From NCBI GenBank assembly GCA_903944725.1, contig CAJASX010000054.1:62001-126000 (forward strand): a stretch of DNA of 64,000 nucleotides, read 5' to 3'. The position numbers and the translations under genes are program-made. Origin of the DNA: an uncultured beta proteobacterium. Its GTDB lineage: Bacteria > Pseudomonadota > Gammaproteobacteria > Burkholderiales > Burkholderiaceae. The notes beneath the pieces were generated by a model. The model worked only from the letters and a program-made list of their open reading frames with translations, was not told the DNA's origin and searched no databases. How positions within the stretch are numbered: the stretch's first letter is position 1; each line of letters opens with the position of its first letter. This document shows, in pieces, positions 1 to 9,186 of this stretch.

Positions 1-164
1 CACCTTTGGTACGTGAAATGGTGCGTTTAATGGGCTATGCTTTTACATTAAATACGACTGCGGCACGCAGACAGTTAAATTACCACCCGAATTATTCTAT
101 CGAGCAAGGCCTAGCAGAAATAATGTCTACCAATCTTCACAATGCACAACTTGGTAAAAAATAG
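1..164 (+). CDS. C-terminal end of an NAD-dependent epimerase/dehydratase-like protein (partial)
   Basis: An open frame enters from the left edge and ends at the TAG at 162-164, giving about 53 residues. The tail carries an A-R-R-Q-L-N-Y-H-P segment followed by S-I-E-Q-G-L-A-E, which resembles the end of extended short-chain dehydrogenases (NAD-dependent epimerase or 3-beta-hydroxysteroid dehydrogenase type), where a substrate-side helix A-R-x-x-L-G-Y-x-P precedes the last helix. The catalytic part lies outside the window, so substrate and role cannot be told. It does not look like the tail of the 8-vinyl reductase BciA as I remember it. Confidence 0.5.
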   Translation, partial: PLVREMVRLMGYAFTLNTTAARRQLNYHPNYSIEQGLAEIMSTNLHNAQLGKK

Positions 165-221
165 AGTTTAGAAGGACAGAGCTGTGATCGACCAAGCTGC
201 AGATAGGTTTATACAGCGAGA

Positions 222-1154
222 CTAAGGCGAATTGGGGTGGCGCCCATGAATTTTGGTAAGCAAAATTTCCGCTTGTTCAAGCGCTTGTTCAGCATCTACA
301 CCAGTAATATCAGCGCCAACTTGCTTGATTAATTCAGGGTGTACAACAAAAATAGGGCCGCCAACCATAATGCCAATTTTAGGATTCCGCGAGTGGCTAC
401 GAATACTGGTAATGAAGCTTGTTAGGGCCTCAAATTGATTTTGTACGCTGACCGAAATGCCAATTAAATCAAACCACTCTGTTTGAATCGCGGCCAAAAT
501 TTCAGTTTCAGTATTTGCTAACTCCCCCCATACTCGCCAACCTGCGCGGCGGAAAAATTCTGAAACCATAAATAACCCCATAGTATGTTGCGAGCCTGGC
601 ATTGGGATCAGAATAGCCCGCGCACCTAGGGTATTTGAGCGCGCAAACTCTTGAAAAAGTGGGCTCAGATCGTACATCAGTTGTTTTAGGCGCCATAGAC
701 CTACTGTTACTTGATGAAAAGTGCATTCATCACTATCCCACATTTCGCCTAAACGGCGGGCAGTTGGCGCCAGCAGCCTTAGGTAAATTTCGTCTAAAGA
801 AGTACCTTTAGCATGTAAGTCGCTTACATAGCTACCTGCGGCCGAGACTTCATCGGATAGGACCAACTGCGTTAGCAGGGCAATTTTTTCTGGGTCTTCA
901 GCGGAATTAAATAAAAACCGTTGCGCATCCTCTTCGCTTCCTGTGTTGAGATGAGCCGAAAGTAAGCGAGGAATAATCGATTTTTCAATGGTCTGTACTA
1001 GCCAACCTAGATGCTCGTTAGGCCCCCCATTAATAGGCACAGATTCTGGCCAAGCAAAATAGTTTGCTTGATTTTGTGCAGGAACTCGGAGCGCTCTAAC
1101 GCTAATGCTAGCGGCGTCGGCACAAAAGGGCACGGGATTTTTTGATAGTTTCAA
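222..1154 (-). CDS. ppaA: AerR/PpaA-type cobalamin-binding antirepressor, copy 1
   Basis: This 310-residue cytoplasmic regulator is of the AerR/PpaA family, which binds cobalamin and modulates the repressor PpsR/CrtJ. The B12-binding region begins near residue 90. It shows a W-x-S-D-x-C-T-F-H segment near residue 140 and the family signature P-G-S-Q-H-T-M-G near 187; the His is the expected corrin-site residue. A G-G-P-I motif lies near 267. The start used is TTG at 1154 with a poor ribosome site; a GTG at 1133 is an alternative. It diverges from bchH across a 200-bp control region. A second, clearly paralogous copy lies beside ppsR at 28244-29155. The family call is strong; which copy is the functional antirepressor is unknown. 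Confidence 0.85.
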   Translation of the reverse strand: MKLSKNPVPFCADAASISVRALRVPAQNQANYFAWPESVPINGGPNEHLGWLVQTIEKSIIPRLLSAHLNTGSEEDAQRFLFNSAEDPEKIALLTQLVLSDEVSAAGSYVSDLHAKGTSLDEIYLRLLAPTARRLGEMWDSDECTFHQVTVGLWRLKQLMYDLSPLFQEFARSNTLGARAILIPMPGSQHTMGLFMVSEFFRRAGWRVWGELANTETEILAAIQTEWFDLIGISVSVQNQFEALTSFITSIRSHSRNPKIGIMVGGPIFVVHPELIKQVGADITGVDAEQALEQAEILLTKIHGRHPNSP

Positions 1155-1262
1155 GTAAACCTAGATGTATGCAGCAAGATAAATCAGTTAGAAGTAACGG
1201 CGACTAAAACTTACTAGTAATCTAAATCTCAATAGTGAATAGGGAAATACCGATTTACTTTT

Positions 1263-1276
1263 AAGGGTATACCCTT
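1263..1276. promoter_or_regulatory. Perfect 14-bp palindrome in the ppaA/bchH divergent promoter
   Basis: The bases AAGGGTATACCCTT form a perfect palindrome 30 bp left of the PpsR-type site, and a further ACCCT half lies at 1295-1299. This is the size of a dimeric regulator operator. It does not match the PpsR consensus and I do not recognise it. Confidence 0.4.
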
Positions 1277-1305
1277 GTTTGTAATTAAGTTTTTACCCTA
1301 GGTTA

Positions 1306-1323
1306 TGTCAAATTTAATTGACA
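1306..1323. promoter_or_regulatory. PpsR/CrtJ operator upstream of bchH
   Basis: An exact TGT-N12-ACA palindrome, the established PpsR/CrtJ recognition motif, lies 40 bp before the bchH ATG. Its right end reads TTGACA, so the operator may cover a -35 element. PpsR (26809-28221) would repress bchH aerobically or in light through it. Confidence 0.75.
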
Positions 1324-1363
1324 CTTTATTCATTTTTATTAAAAATGAGTGTCAGGAGATCTA

Positions 1364-4300
1364 ATGGCAGAGATGGCGGCAACACGCACTCAAAAAAAGT
1401 CAATGAACATGGTGTTAATAACCATGGACACGCACTTAAATAGTGCTGCGCGTCGGGCCGAGCAAGAGTTACAAAAAACCATTCCAGGATTTTCTTTAAA
1501 AATTCACTCTGCCAGTGAATATGCTAGCAGCGAAAAATTATTAACTGAGTGCAAAAACGATATTGCTGATGGCGATATTGTGATTGTCACTATGTTGTTT
1601 CTCGAAGATCACTATTTGCCTATTGTCGAAAACTTACGCGCGCGCCGCGAGCATTGCGATGCCATGCTGTGCGCTATGTCGGCTGGTGAAGTGACTAAGC
1701 TAACACGCTTAAGTAAACTCGATATGAGCTTGCCAGCTAGCCCTTTAATGGCGCTCATGAAAAAATTACGTCCAAGTAACAAGACTAAAGAGGGCAAAAG
1801 CCAAGGCGGGGCGACGGCAGGCGCAAAGCAAATGAAAATGTTGCGCTTGATCCCGCAAATTTTGCGCTTTGTGCCAGGTACTGCCCAAGATCTGCGCGCC
1901 TATTTTCTATCTCTGCAGTATTGGCTGGGCGGCTCACAAGAAAATTTATTTAATTTGATGAGCTATCTGATTAATCGCTATGCTGCCGGATCGCGCGCAA
2001 GCTTGCGCGATAGTGCAAAAGCAATTGATCCTGTGGCCTACCCTGATTTAGGCGTCTATCACCCACGGATGATAGGGCGGCTGAGCGAGCATGCGCAAGA
2101 TTTACCGATTGTCGTGCCCATAGCTAAGGCACGTGGCAAAGTAGGCTTACTTTTATTGCGCTCTTATTTGGTTTCAGGCAATAGCGGACATTACGACCCA
2201 GTGATCGCAGCACTAGAGGCCCAAGGGCTGCAAGTCATACCAGCATTTTCCTCAGGACTCGATTCACGTCCCGCTATTGATGCCTTCTTTATCGAAAATG
2301 GTGAGGCCAGTATCGATGCATTAATTTCCTTAACGGGCTTTTCTTTAGTTGGCGGCCCTGCTTACAATGATGCGAAGGCGGCAGAAGAGGTTTTAGCAAA
2401 ATTAAATGTACCTTATATTGCAGCCCATCCGGTGGAGTTTCAAAACTTGGAACAATGGGGCGGCTCAAAGCGTGGTTTGCTCCCCGTCGAAAGCACAATT
2501 ATGGTTGCTATTCCTGAGTTAGATGGTTCAACTGTACCCATGGTTTATGGGGGTCGACCTGGCGCTGCTGGCAAGACTTGTCATGGTTGTCATAAAGAAT
2601 GCACTTTTACTGAGGAACATAACCCCCAAGATATGTTCACTTGTATTGAGCGGGTTGGCATGCTGGCATCTCGGGCTGCTAAGTTAGTAGACTTACGACG
2701 TTCAGAGCGAGCTCAACGCAAAGTTGCGATTGTCTTATTTAATTTTCCTCCGAATGCTGGAAATATTGGCAGCGCTGCTTATTTAAGTGTATTTGAATCG
2801 GTCCATAACTTGCTTTTAGGAATGAGGGCAAGGGGTTATGCGGTCGAGGTACCTGCCACGACCGATGAGTTGCGCGAACAATTACTAAAAGGTAACGCCC
2901 AACAATATGGGGCAGATGCTAATGTACATACTTTAATTTCTGCTAATGACCATGTTAAGCGGGAGCGCTGGTTAAAGGAAATCGAAGATCAATGGGGCCC
3001 AGCCCCTGGCAAACAATTAAGTAATGGCAGTGCCATGTTTGTGTTGGGAAAACAATTTGGCAATATTTTATTGGCAGTTCAGCCAGCCTTCGGTTATGAA
3101 GGCGATCCGATGCGCTTGTTATTTGAGCATGGTTTTACACCGACCCACGCTTTCTCGGCTTTCTATCGTTATCTCAGAGAAGACTTTGCGGCCCACGCTG
3201 TAGTTCATTTTGGCACCCATGGCGCACTCGAGTTTATGCCTGGTAAACAAACTGGGATGAGCGGGGCCTGTTGGCCTGATCGGTTAATTGACGACATGCC
3301 TAATATTTATCTTTATGCATCTAATAATCCTTCCGAGGGGGCAATTGCTAAACGCCGCTCGGGCGCTACTTTGGTCAGCTATTTAACCCCACCAGTAACG
3401 CAAGCTGGTCTTTATGCAGGCTTAGCTAATTTAAAAGCATCGATTGAGCGGTGGCGAAACTTAGAACCAGAGGCTGAAAGTGAAGGCAAAGATTTAGCAG
3501 TTTTAATTCAAGCCCAAGCTGTAGAAATTGATTTGTGTGCGGCTGAGCCGGCTTGGAATTTGGCGGATCGTCGCACTTTAGAAAGTTTAGTCAGTGGTTT
3601 ATTAAATGACTTGCTTGAATTGGAGTACACCTTGATACCGCACGGCTTACATATTGTGGGCGCAGTGCCACCCATTACAGAACGTTTTGGTCTACTCAAG
3701 GCAATGGCTGAAGTAGCACTAGATCACCCAGTAGCCGACCCAGTAGTGCAAGCATTGCTTGATGGTGCAAGTCCTAGCACTGTGCTAGAGCAACATCCAG
3801 ATTTGCTGCAGCTTGGTTCGCAGCAAGTTTTAGCCGACTTATTTGCAAAAATGAGTCACGCAAATGAGCTGCTGTTACAAGAGACTGAAGTAAATGGCAT
3901 GCTTGATGCGCTCGATGGTCATTTTATTAGACCGGCAGCTGGCGGAGATGTGATGCGTAACCCTGAGGTATTACCAACCGGTAGAAACCTTCATGGTTTT
4001 GATCCATTTCGTATTCCCAGTATTTTTGCAGTCAAAGACGGCGCTAAGCAAGCTGAGAAAATTGTGCAAAAATTTATTGAGGATGGTCATGCCATACCTG
4101 AATCGATCGCGATGGTTTTATGGGGTAGTGATAATTTAAAATCAGAGGGTGGCCAAATTGGGCAAGCCTTGGCGCTAATGGGCGCATTGCCCCGTTTTGA
4201 TAGTTATGGACGGCTTGCCGGTGCGCAGCTAATTCCGCTAACTGAATTAGGCCGACCGCGGATCGATGTGGTGATTACCTTATCGGGCATCTTCCGTGAT

Positions 4301-5185
4301 TTACTGCCATTGCAAATTAAATTATTAGCGGAAGCCGCCTACTTAGCAGCAAGTGCAGAGGAGCCGCTAGAGCAAAACTTAATTCGTAAACATGCCTTGG
4401 CTTATCAGGCAGAACACGGCTGTGATTTAGAAACTGCGGCCTTACGGGTTTATGGCAATGCAGATGGTGCCTATGGCGCCAATGTAAGTAATATGGTTGA
4501 GAATAGTGTTTGGGAAGAGGAGGATGAGTTAGCCGAAACTTATACTAGACGCAAAGGTTTTGCTTTTGGTATGACGGGAAAACCAATTCAAAACAGCCCA
4601 CTTTTAAAAAGTGTCTTGGCTAATGTAGAGATGACTTATCAAAATCTCGATTCAATGGAGCTAGGCGTAACTACTATTGATAATTATTTTGATACTCTAG
4701 GGGGCATTACTCGTGCAGTAAAACGGGCTAAGGGTGGAACTGAGGTGCCAGTCTATATTGGCGATCAGACTAAAGGCGATGGCACAGTACGATCACTCTC
4801 TGAGCAGGTAGCCTTAGAAACACGCACGCGCATGCTCAATCCAAAATGGTATGAAGGCATGTTGCAGCATGGTTATGAAGGTGTGCGCCAAATCGAAGTT
4901 CACATTACAAATACCATGGGTTGGTCGGCAACTACGGGTCAAGTTCAACCTTGGGTTTATAAGCAGTTGACCGAAACATTTATGTTAAATCCTGAAATGA
5001 GAGATCGCTTGGCGAAACTTAATCCAACAGCCGCAGCACGTTTAGCCAATCGACTGACTGAAGCCTCGCAGCGTAATTACTGGCAACCCGACTCTGCTAT
5101 GTTGTCAGCTATGCAGCAGGCTAATGATGAATTAGAAGATCGTCTTGAAGGCGTTTACGAGCCAACCATTAAAGAAGCCGCCTAA
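1364..5185 (+). CDS. bchH: Magnesium chelatase subunit H
   Basis: BchH is the large porphyrin-binding subunit of Mg-chelatase, which inserts Mg2+ into protoporphyrin IX together with BchI and BchD. The product is about 1273 residues, the normal size, with a CobN/Mg-chelatase domain over most of its length. A Cys cluster (C-H-G-C-H-K-E-C, then a Cys 16 residues later) lies near residue 410, followed by the conserved N-F-P-P-N-A-G-N block. The ATG at 1364 is preferred because AGGAG lies at 1354-1358; an in-frame GTG at 1349 would add five residues. The gene has its own PpsR-type operator and stands apart from bchI-bchD. The 3' end carries a 13-bp direct duplication spanning the stop codon. Confidence 0.97.
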   Translation: MAEMAATRTQKKSMNMVLITMDTHLNSAARRAEQELQKTIPGFSLKIHSASEYASSEKLLTECKNDIADGDIVIVTMLFLEDHYLPIVENLRARREHCDAMLCAMSAGEVTKLTRLSKLDMSLPASPLMALMKKLRPSNKTKEGKSQGGATAGAKQMKMLRLIPQILRFVPGTAQDLRAYFLSLQYWLGGSQENLFNLMSYLINRYAAGSRASLRDSAKAIDPVAYPDLGVYHPRMIGRLSEHAQDLPIVVPIAKARGKVGLLLLRSYLVSGNSGHYDPVIAALEAQGLQVIPAFSSGLDSRPAIDAFFIENGEASIDALISLTGFSLVGGPAYNDAKAAEEVLAKLNVPYIAAHPVEFQNLEQWGGSKRGLLPVESTIMVAIPELDGSTVPMVYGGRPGAAGKTCHGCHKECTFTEEHNPQDMFTCIERVGMLASRAAKLVDLRRSERAQRKVAIVLFNFPPNAGNIGSAAYLSVFESVHNLLLGMRARGYAVEVPATTDELREQLLKGNAQQYGADANVHTLISANDHVKRERWLKEIEDQWGPAPGKQLSNGSAMFVLGKQFGNILLAVQPAFGYEGDPMRLLFEHGFTPTHAFSAFYRYLREDFAAHAVVHFGTHGALEFMPGKQTGMSGACWPDRLIDDMPNIYLYASNNPSEGAIAKRRSGATLVSYLTPPVTQAGLYAGLANLKASIERWRNLEPEAESEGKDLAVLIQAQAVEIDLCAAEPAWNLADRRTLESLVSGLLNDLLELEYTLIPHGLHIVGAVPPITERFGLLKAMAEVALDHPVADPVVQALLDGASPSTVLEQHPDLLQLGSQQVLADLFAKMSHANELLLQETEVNGMLDALDGHFIRPAAGGDVMRNPEVLPTGRNLHGFDPFRIPSIFAVKDGAKQAEKIVQKFIEDGHAIPESIAMVLWGSDNLKSEGGQIGQALALMGALPRFDSYGRLAGAQLIPLTELGRPRIDVVITLSGIFRDLLPLQIKLLAEAAYLAASAEEPLEQNLIRKHALAYQAEHGCDLETAALRVYGNADGAYGANVSNMVENSVWEEEDELAETYTRRKGFAFGMTGKPIQNSPLLKSVLANVEMTYQNLDSMELGVTTIDNYFDTLGGITRAVKRAKGGTEVPVYIGDQTKGDGTVRSLSEQVALETRTRMLNPKWYEGMLQHGYEGVRQIEVHITNTMGWSATTGQVQPWVYKQLTETFMLNPEMRDRLAKLNPTAAARLANRLTEASQRNYWQPDSAMLSAMQQANDELEDRLEGVYEPTIKEAA

Positions 5186-5216
5186 AAAAGAAGCCGCCTG
5201 AAAGATCAGCGCAGCC

Positions 5217-6173
5217 TTACGATTTCAAAAATTGCCAGAGGGCATTGAGCCCCTCTTGAGGTTTTTCTTCTTGGGGAATATGGCCAATATTGGGCAGCCT
5301 GATTAATTGCGCTTGGGGTATGACTTGCAAATAATCTTGGGCATTAGTAATGGGAATAAAGCCATCTTGCTCTCCCCAAATTAACAGGGTAGGTACTTGA
5401 ATTCGGCGTAATAACGGGCGGGGATCAGTTAGAACATGTTGCTTCATTAGGTCGATCATACTAGCGCGCACACCGGGAGCTAGCATTAAATCGTAATAAC
5501 GCTGAGCCAACACTTCATCCATTGTTACAGGGTCGGCATACGCAGCTTTTAAATTCATTTTTAAAATAGCTTGCGGTAAAAAATAGCGCATCATCTGTAA
5601 TAGTGGCGAGATGGTTGGCGTTTCTCCATAATTAAATCCCTTTGTGGCAAAACCATCGGGCGAAATTAATACCAATTTATCAACTCGCTCGGGCTGCAGC
5701 ACGGCCATTTCCCAAGCATAGCGTCCGCCCATTGAATTTCCAATCCATATGGCTTTTGGAATCTGCAGTTGATCGGCAAAAGTACTTAAAAATTGGTTAA
5801 TAAATGCAGTCGAGTAGTTGGCACTTGGGTTTGCGCCAGTAAGACCAAAGCCTGGTAAATCGAGGCTTACGACCCGATAGGTTTGCGCTAAGCTGGGTAC
5901 CCAAGCATCCCAAGTTTGTAGGCTGGAACCAAAACCATGTAAAAAGATGATGGTTTGCTGTATTGGCTTGGCAGGGCCTAGTGGCCCAATATCACGATAA
6001 TGCACACGCATACCCAGCACTTCTATAAAGGCACTGGGCGGCAAGGCATAGATTTTTTCTAAGTCGGCACGATTTTTATCAGGGGCCCATGCCCAAATGA
6101 GAATAGCGCTCATGAGAATGGCGCTAAGTCCTGTAATCATCAACATAACTGTTTTAAACTGAATCGGCTGCAT
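5217..6173 (-). CDS. Membrane-anchored alpha/beta hydrolase of unknown substrate
   Basis: The protein of about 318 residues starts with an uncleaved hydrophobic segment (roughly residues 8-28), then an alpha/beta-hydrolase fold. The oxyanion region H-G-F-G-S-S lies near residue 80, the nucleophile elbow G-N-S-M-G-G near 147, an acid in the G-E-Q-D-G-F loop near 270 and the catalytic His in the N-I-G-H-I-P segment near 300. The ATG at 6173 is preferred over a TTG two codons upstream. The gene lies between bchH (convergent) and bchI (divergent). That location suggests, but does not show, a link to pigment synthesis. It is distinct from BchO at 9178-10044, and its substrate cannot be read from the sequence. 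Confidence 0.8.
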   Translation of the reverse strand: MQPIQFKTVMLMITGLSAILMSAILIWAWAPDKNRADLEKIYALPPSAFIEVLGMRVHYRDIGPLGPAKPIQQTIIFLHGFGSSLQTWDAWVPSLAQTYRVVSLDLPGFGLTGANPSANYSTAFINQFLSTFADQLQIPKAIWIGNSMGGRYAWEMAVLQPERVDKLVLISPDGFATKGFNYGETPTISPLLQMMRYFLPQAILKMNLKAAYADPVTMDEVLAQRYYDLMLAPGVRASMIDLMKQHVLTDPRPLLRRIQVPTLLIWGEQDGFIPITNAQDYLQVIPQAQLIRLPNIGHIPQEEKPQEGLNALWQFLKS

Positions 6174-6274
6174 GCGCAAATTTTAATGGATGAGATTCAG
6201 GTTATGCTTATACCCAGCTAAATTCGTTAATTTAGAGATTAACTCATCATTTTTTATTTTTTAGGAGAAGCAGT

Positions 6275-7351
6275 ATGGCGCGGCAATATCCATTTTCTGC
6301 AATTGTTGGTCAAGAGGATATGAAGCGCGCTATTTTGGTAGCAGCGCTTGAGCCTGCGATTGGTGGTGTCTTAGTGATGGGCGATCGGGGCACTGGTAAA
6401 TCAACCGCAGTACGTGCCTTGGCTGCTTTGTTGCCAGCCATGGATGCCGTCGCCGATTGTCCTTATGGTTGCGACCCCTTGACGCCAAGTGGGCTTTGTT
6501 TTTTTTGTGATGGCCTCGGTAAAGATCTGCAGACCTTAAAGGCTAGTGTCGCTACGATAGGAAAAAAAACTAAGCCGATTAAACTAAAAATTATTAAACG
6601 TCCTGTGCCTGTAGTCGATTTACCTTTAGGGGCAACCGAAGATCGTGTGGTAGGCGCTTTAGATCTTGAGAAGGCATTAACCCTAGGAGAAAAAGCGTTT
6701 GATCCCGGTTTATTGGCCCGCGCTAATCGCGGCTTTCTGTATATTGATGAGGTGAATTTACTGGATGACCATTTGGTAGATTTGCTGATTGATGTTGCAG
6801 CTTCAGGCGAAAATGTGGTTGAACGCGAAGGCTTAAGTATTCGCCATCCAGCTAAATTTGTTTTAGTGGGAAGTGGTAATCCAGAAGAGGGCGAATTACG
6901 CCCCCAACTTTTAGATCGATTTGGCTTAGCAGTAGAAGTGAAAACTCCCAGTAAAATGCAAGACCGAGTGACGATTATTAAACGCCGCGATGCCTTTGAG
7001 CGCGATCCAATAGCATTCTTAGCAGAATGGCAGGCGCAAGAAGATGCCATACGGCAACAGCTTAAAGTAGCTCGCAAAAAATTACCGCAGGTTAAGGTTG
7101 ACGATAAACTGCTAGAGCAGGCAGCAATTTTATGTAGTCACTTGGGTACTGATGGTTTGCGCGGTGAGCTCACTCTATTACGTGCTGCGCGTGCCATAGC
7201 AGCGTTAAATGGCAAAAATAAAGTAACTTTAGAAGATTTAAAAGCAATTGCCATACCTGCTTTACAGCATCGATTAAGGCGCAACCCTTTAGATGATGCT
7301 AGTTCGTCAACGCGGATTGAACGCGCTCTTGCCGAAGTTTTCCCAGTATGA
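6275..7351 (+). CDS. bchI: Magnesium chelatase ATPase subunit I
   Basis: BchI is the AAA+ ATPase of Mg-chelatase that forms a ring with BchD and drives Mg2+ insertion by BchH. The 358-residue length is typical. Walker A (G-D-R-G-T-G-K-S) lies at residues 36-43, Walker B (Y-I-D-E-V-N-L-L) near 155, a sensor region (G-S-G-N-P-E-E-G) near 205, then a lid domain. A good ribosome site (AGGAG) precedes the ATG. Its TGA overlaps the bchD start in an ATGA, indicating translational coupling. No TGT-N12-ACA operator was found in the 100 bp upstream, unlike several neighbouring operons. Confidence 0.97.
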   Translation: MARQYPFSAIVGQEDMKRAILVAALEPAIGGVLVMGDRGTGKSTAVRALAALLPAMDAVADCPYGCDPLTPSGLCFFCDGLGKDLQTLKASVATIGKKTKPIKLKIIKRPVPVVDLPLGATEDRVVGALDLEKALTLGEKAFDPGLLARANRGFLYIDEVNLLDDHLVDLLIDVAASGENVVEREGLSIRHPAKFVLVGSGNPEEGELRPQLLDRFGLAVEVKTPSKMQDRVTIIKRRDAFERDPIAFLAEWQAQEDAIRQQLKVARKKLPQVKVDDKLLEQAAILCSHLGTDGLRGELTLLRAARAIAALNGKNKVTLEDLKAIAIPALQHRLRRNPLDDASSSTRIERALAEVFPV

Positions 7352-9186
7352 GTTTAGTGTTATGGATGCGCGCACTTTTAATAGCGCAAATTTTGGTTAG
7401 TAATCCGCATGGTTTTGGTGGCATTTTGGTGCGCGCTCGAGCGGGTCCAGTGAGAGAGCGCTGGCTGAATTATTTAAATGGCTTAGCGCATCAGGCAGCA
7501 TTAAAGACACCGCTACGGCGAATTCCTTTAGGCATTAGCGATGAAAATTTATTGGGCGGACTGGATTTAGAGGCAACCCTTCGTGGAGGAAAGCCGATTT
7601 TTCGAAGCGGCCTATTAGCAAATAGCGATGGGCAGATTTTGTTATTGCCGATGGCAGAGCGGGTCGATCGTCAAGTAGCCTCACGAATTAGCGCAGCCTT
7701 AGATCAGGGACAATTACGCCTTGAGCGCGAGGGGCAAAGCCTAGTATTGCCCTGTCATTTTGGTATCGTTGCCTTAGATGAAGGGATTGAGTTAGAAGAG
7801 CAAACTAATATTAAATTAAAAGATCGACTTGCTTTTCATTTGCGTTTAGATGAGATTCATTGGCATGATTTACCTGAAAATGAAGTTGGCTTAGCCGACT
7901 TCGACGCTAGTCTGCAGGGGCAAGCCCAAGCCCAAGGTGCCACCAACGCCAGTTACAAACTTACTGATGAGCAATGGTTAATTCTCACCGAAATCGCGCT
8001 GCAACTCGGAGTTGATTCAGTACGCGCTTTACACTTTGCCGCAAAAACTGCAAGCTATTTAGCAATGCTGCAAGGAGCAGAGCAAATTGGCGAAAGCCAC
8101 CTAAGCGAGGCAATTGCTTTGGTGCTATCACCACGGGCAACCCAATTACCTAGTACAGAGTCAAGCCCTCTTGAAGCGCTTGATGAAACTGATAAAGAAG
8201 AGCTCGAGACAGATGCAACGCCAGACAATATCCCAACAGAGCCATCAGAACAAAGAACAGAACCGTCCCTTGAAAATCCGCATGATGAGATCGAGCCCCT
8301 TGAAGACAGTGTGCTTGAAGCTGCTAGGGCAGCTATTCCAGCTGATTTATTAACTGAGTTATTAAAAGGATCTTTATTACAAAATCACAAAGGCTTGGGT
8401 GGTAAGACGGGTACAAAAAAAATCGGTCGCTTGCGGGGGAGGCCAATGGGCTCAATTGCAGGAAGCCCTCAAGCTGGCGCAACCCTGTCTTTAATCGATA
8501 CTTTGCGTGCCGCAGCACCCTGGCAAGTGATACGCAAAAAACAAAATGCTTTGTTAGAAGCGCCTCGTTTAAATAAGACAATCCAGATTACTAAAAGCGA
8601 CTTGCGGGTACGGCGTTATCAAGAGCGCACCCAAACACTCACAATTTTTGCGGTAGATGCATCGGGATCAGCAGCAATGCATCGCTTGGCTGAAGCCAAA
8701 GGAGCAGTTGAACTATTATTGGCTGAGTGTTATGTTAGACGTGATCAGGTAGCCGTAATTGCGTTTCGGGGCCTAGGAGCAGAAATCATCCTGCCAGCAA
8801 CTCGATCACTGGTTCGGGCAAAACGTAGTTTGGCTGAAATGCCAGGTGGGGGTGGTACGCCATTGGCTGATGCCATCTATATGGTTACTGAAGTGGCACA
8901 AAATGCGCAACGGCAAGGCTTATCACCGGCGATTGTTTTTCTCACTGATGGTCGAGCCAATATTGGACGACATGGCGTACCAGGTCGTGTCCAGGCTCAA
9001 GTCGATGCCGAACAAGCGGCTCGTTTTTTAGGGCAGCTTGCCATTAAATCAATGTGGATTGATACCTCCTCACAAGCACGCATTGAAGGTGAGCAAATCG
9101 CTAAACTCATTGGCTCTATGTATTTGCCTTTACCACAAGCTGGCGCACAAGAACTTTCTCAAGCGGTACTGCGCTCTTTACAATAG
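7348..9186 (+). CDS. bchD: Magnesium chelatase subunit D
   Basis: BchD is the second AAA+ subunit of Mg-chelatase and forms a double ring with BchI. The N-terminal half (residues 1-260) is a degenerate AAA+ module in which the Walker A loop is not conserved. A long acidic, Pro-rich linker follows (about 265-325). The C-terminal half is a von Willebrand/integrin I domain with the MIDAS segment D-A-S-G-S near 435 and a second acidic loop (L-T-D-G-R) near 533. At 612 residues it is normal for the family. It is coupled to bchI by ATGA and overlaps the convergent bchO by 9 nt. Confidence 0.96.
   Translation: MSLVLWMRALLIAQILVSNPHGFGGILVRARAGPVRERWLNYLNGLAHQAALKTPLRRIPLGISDENLLGGLDLEATLRGGKPIFRSGLLANSDGQILLLPMAERVDRQVASRISAALDQGQLRLEREGQSLVLPCHFGIVALDEGIELEEQTNIKLKDRLAFHLRLDEIHWHDLPENEVGLADFDASLQGQAQAQGATNASYKLTDEQWLILTEIALQLGVDSVRALHFAAKTASYLAMLQGAEQIGESHLSEAIALVLSPRATQLPSTESSPLEALDETDKEELETDATPDNIPTEPSEQRTEPSLENPHDEIEPLEDSVLEAARAAIPADLLTELLKGSLLQNHKGLGGKTGTKKIGRLRGRPMGSIAGSPQAGATLSLIDTLRAAAPWQVIRKKQNALLEAPRLNKTIQITKSDLRVRRYQERTQTLTIFAVDASGSAAMHRLAEAKGAVELLLAECYVRRDQVAVIAFRGLGAEIILPATRSLVRAKRSLAEMPGGGGTPLADAIYMVTEVAQNAQRQGLSPAIVFLTDGRANIGRHGVPGRVQAQVDAEQAARFLGQLAIKSMWIDTSSQARIEGEQIAKLIGSMYLPLPQAGAQELSQAVLRSLQ

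Noticed and set aside
1..164. Possibility that the left-edge partial gene is the missing 8-vinyl reductase BciA
   Set aside because: The visible tail matches general epimerase/dehydratase C-termini and not the BciA tail as I remember it; the catalytic part is outside the window.
508..726. Short open frames on alternate strands or frames inside ppaA1, bchH, bchI, bchY and others
   Set aside because: They lie wholly within well-supported genes, have no ribosome sites or family features and are frame shadows.
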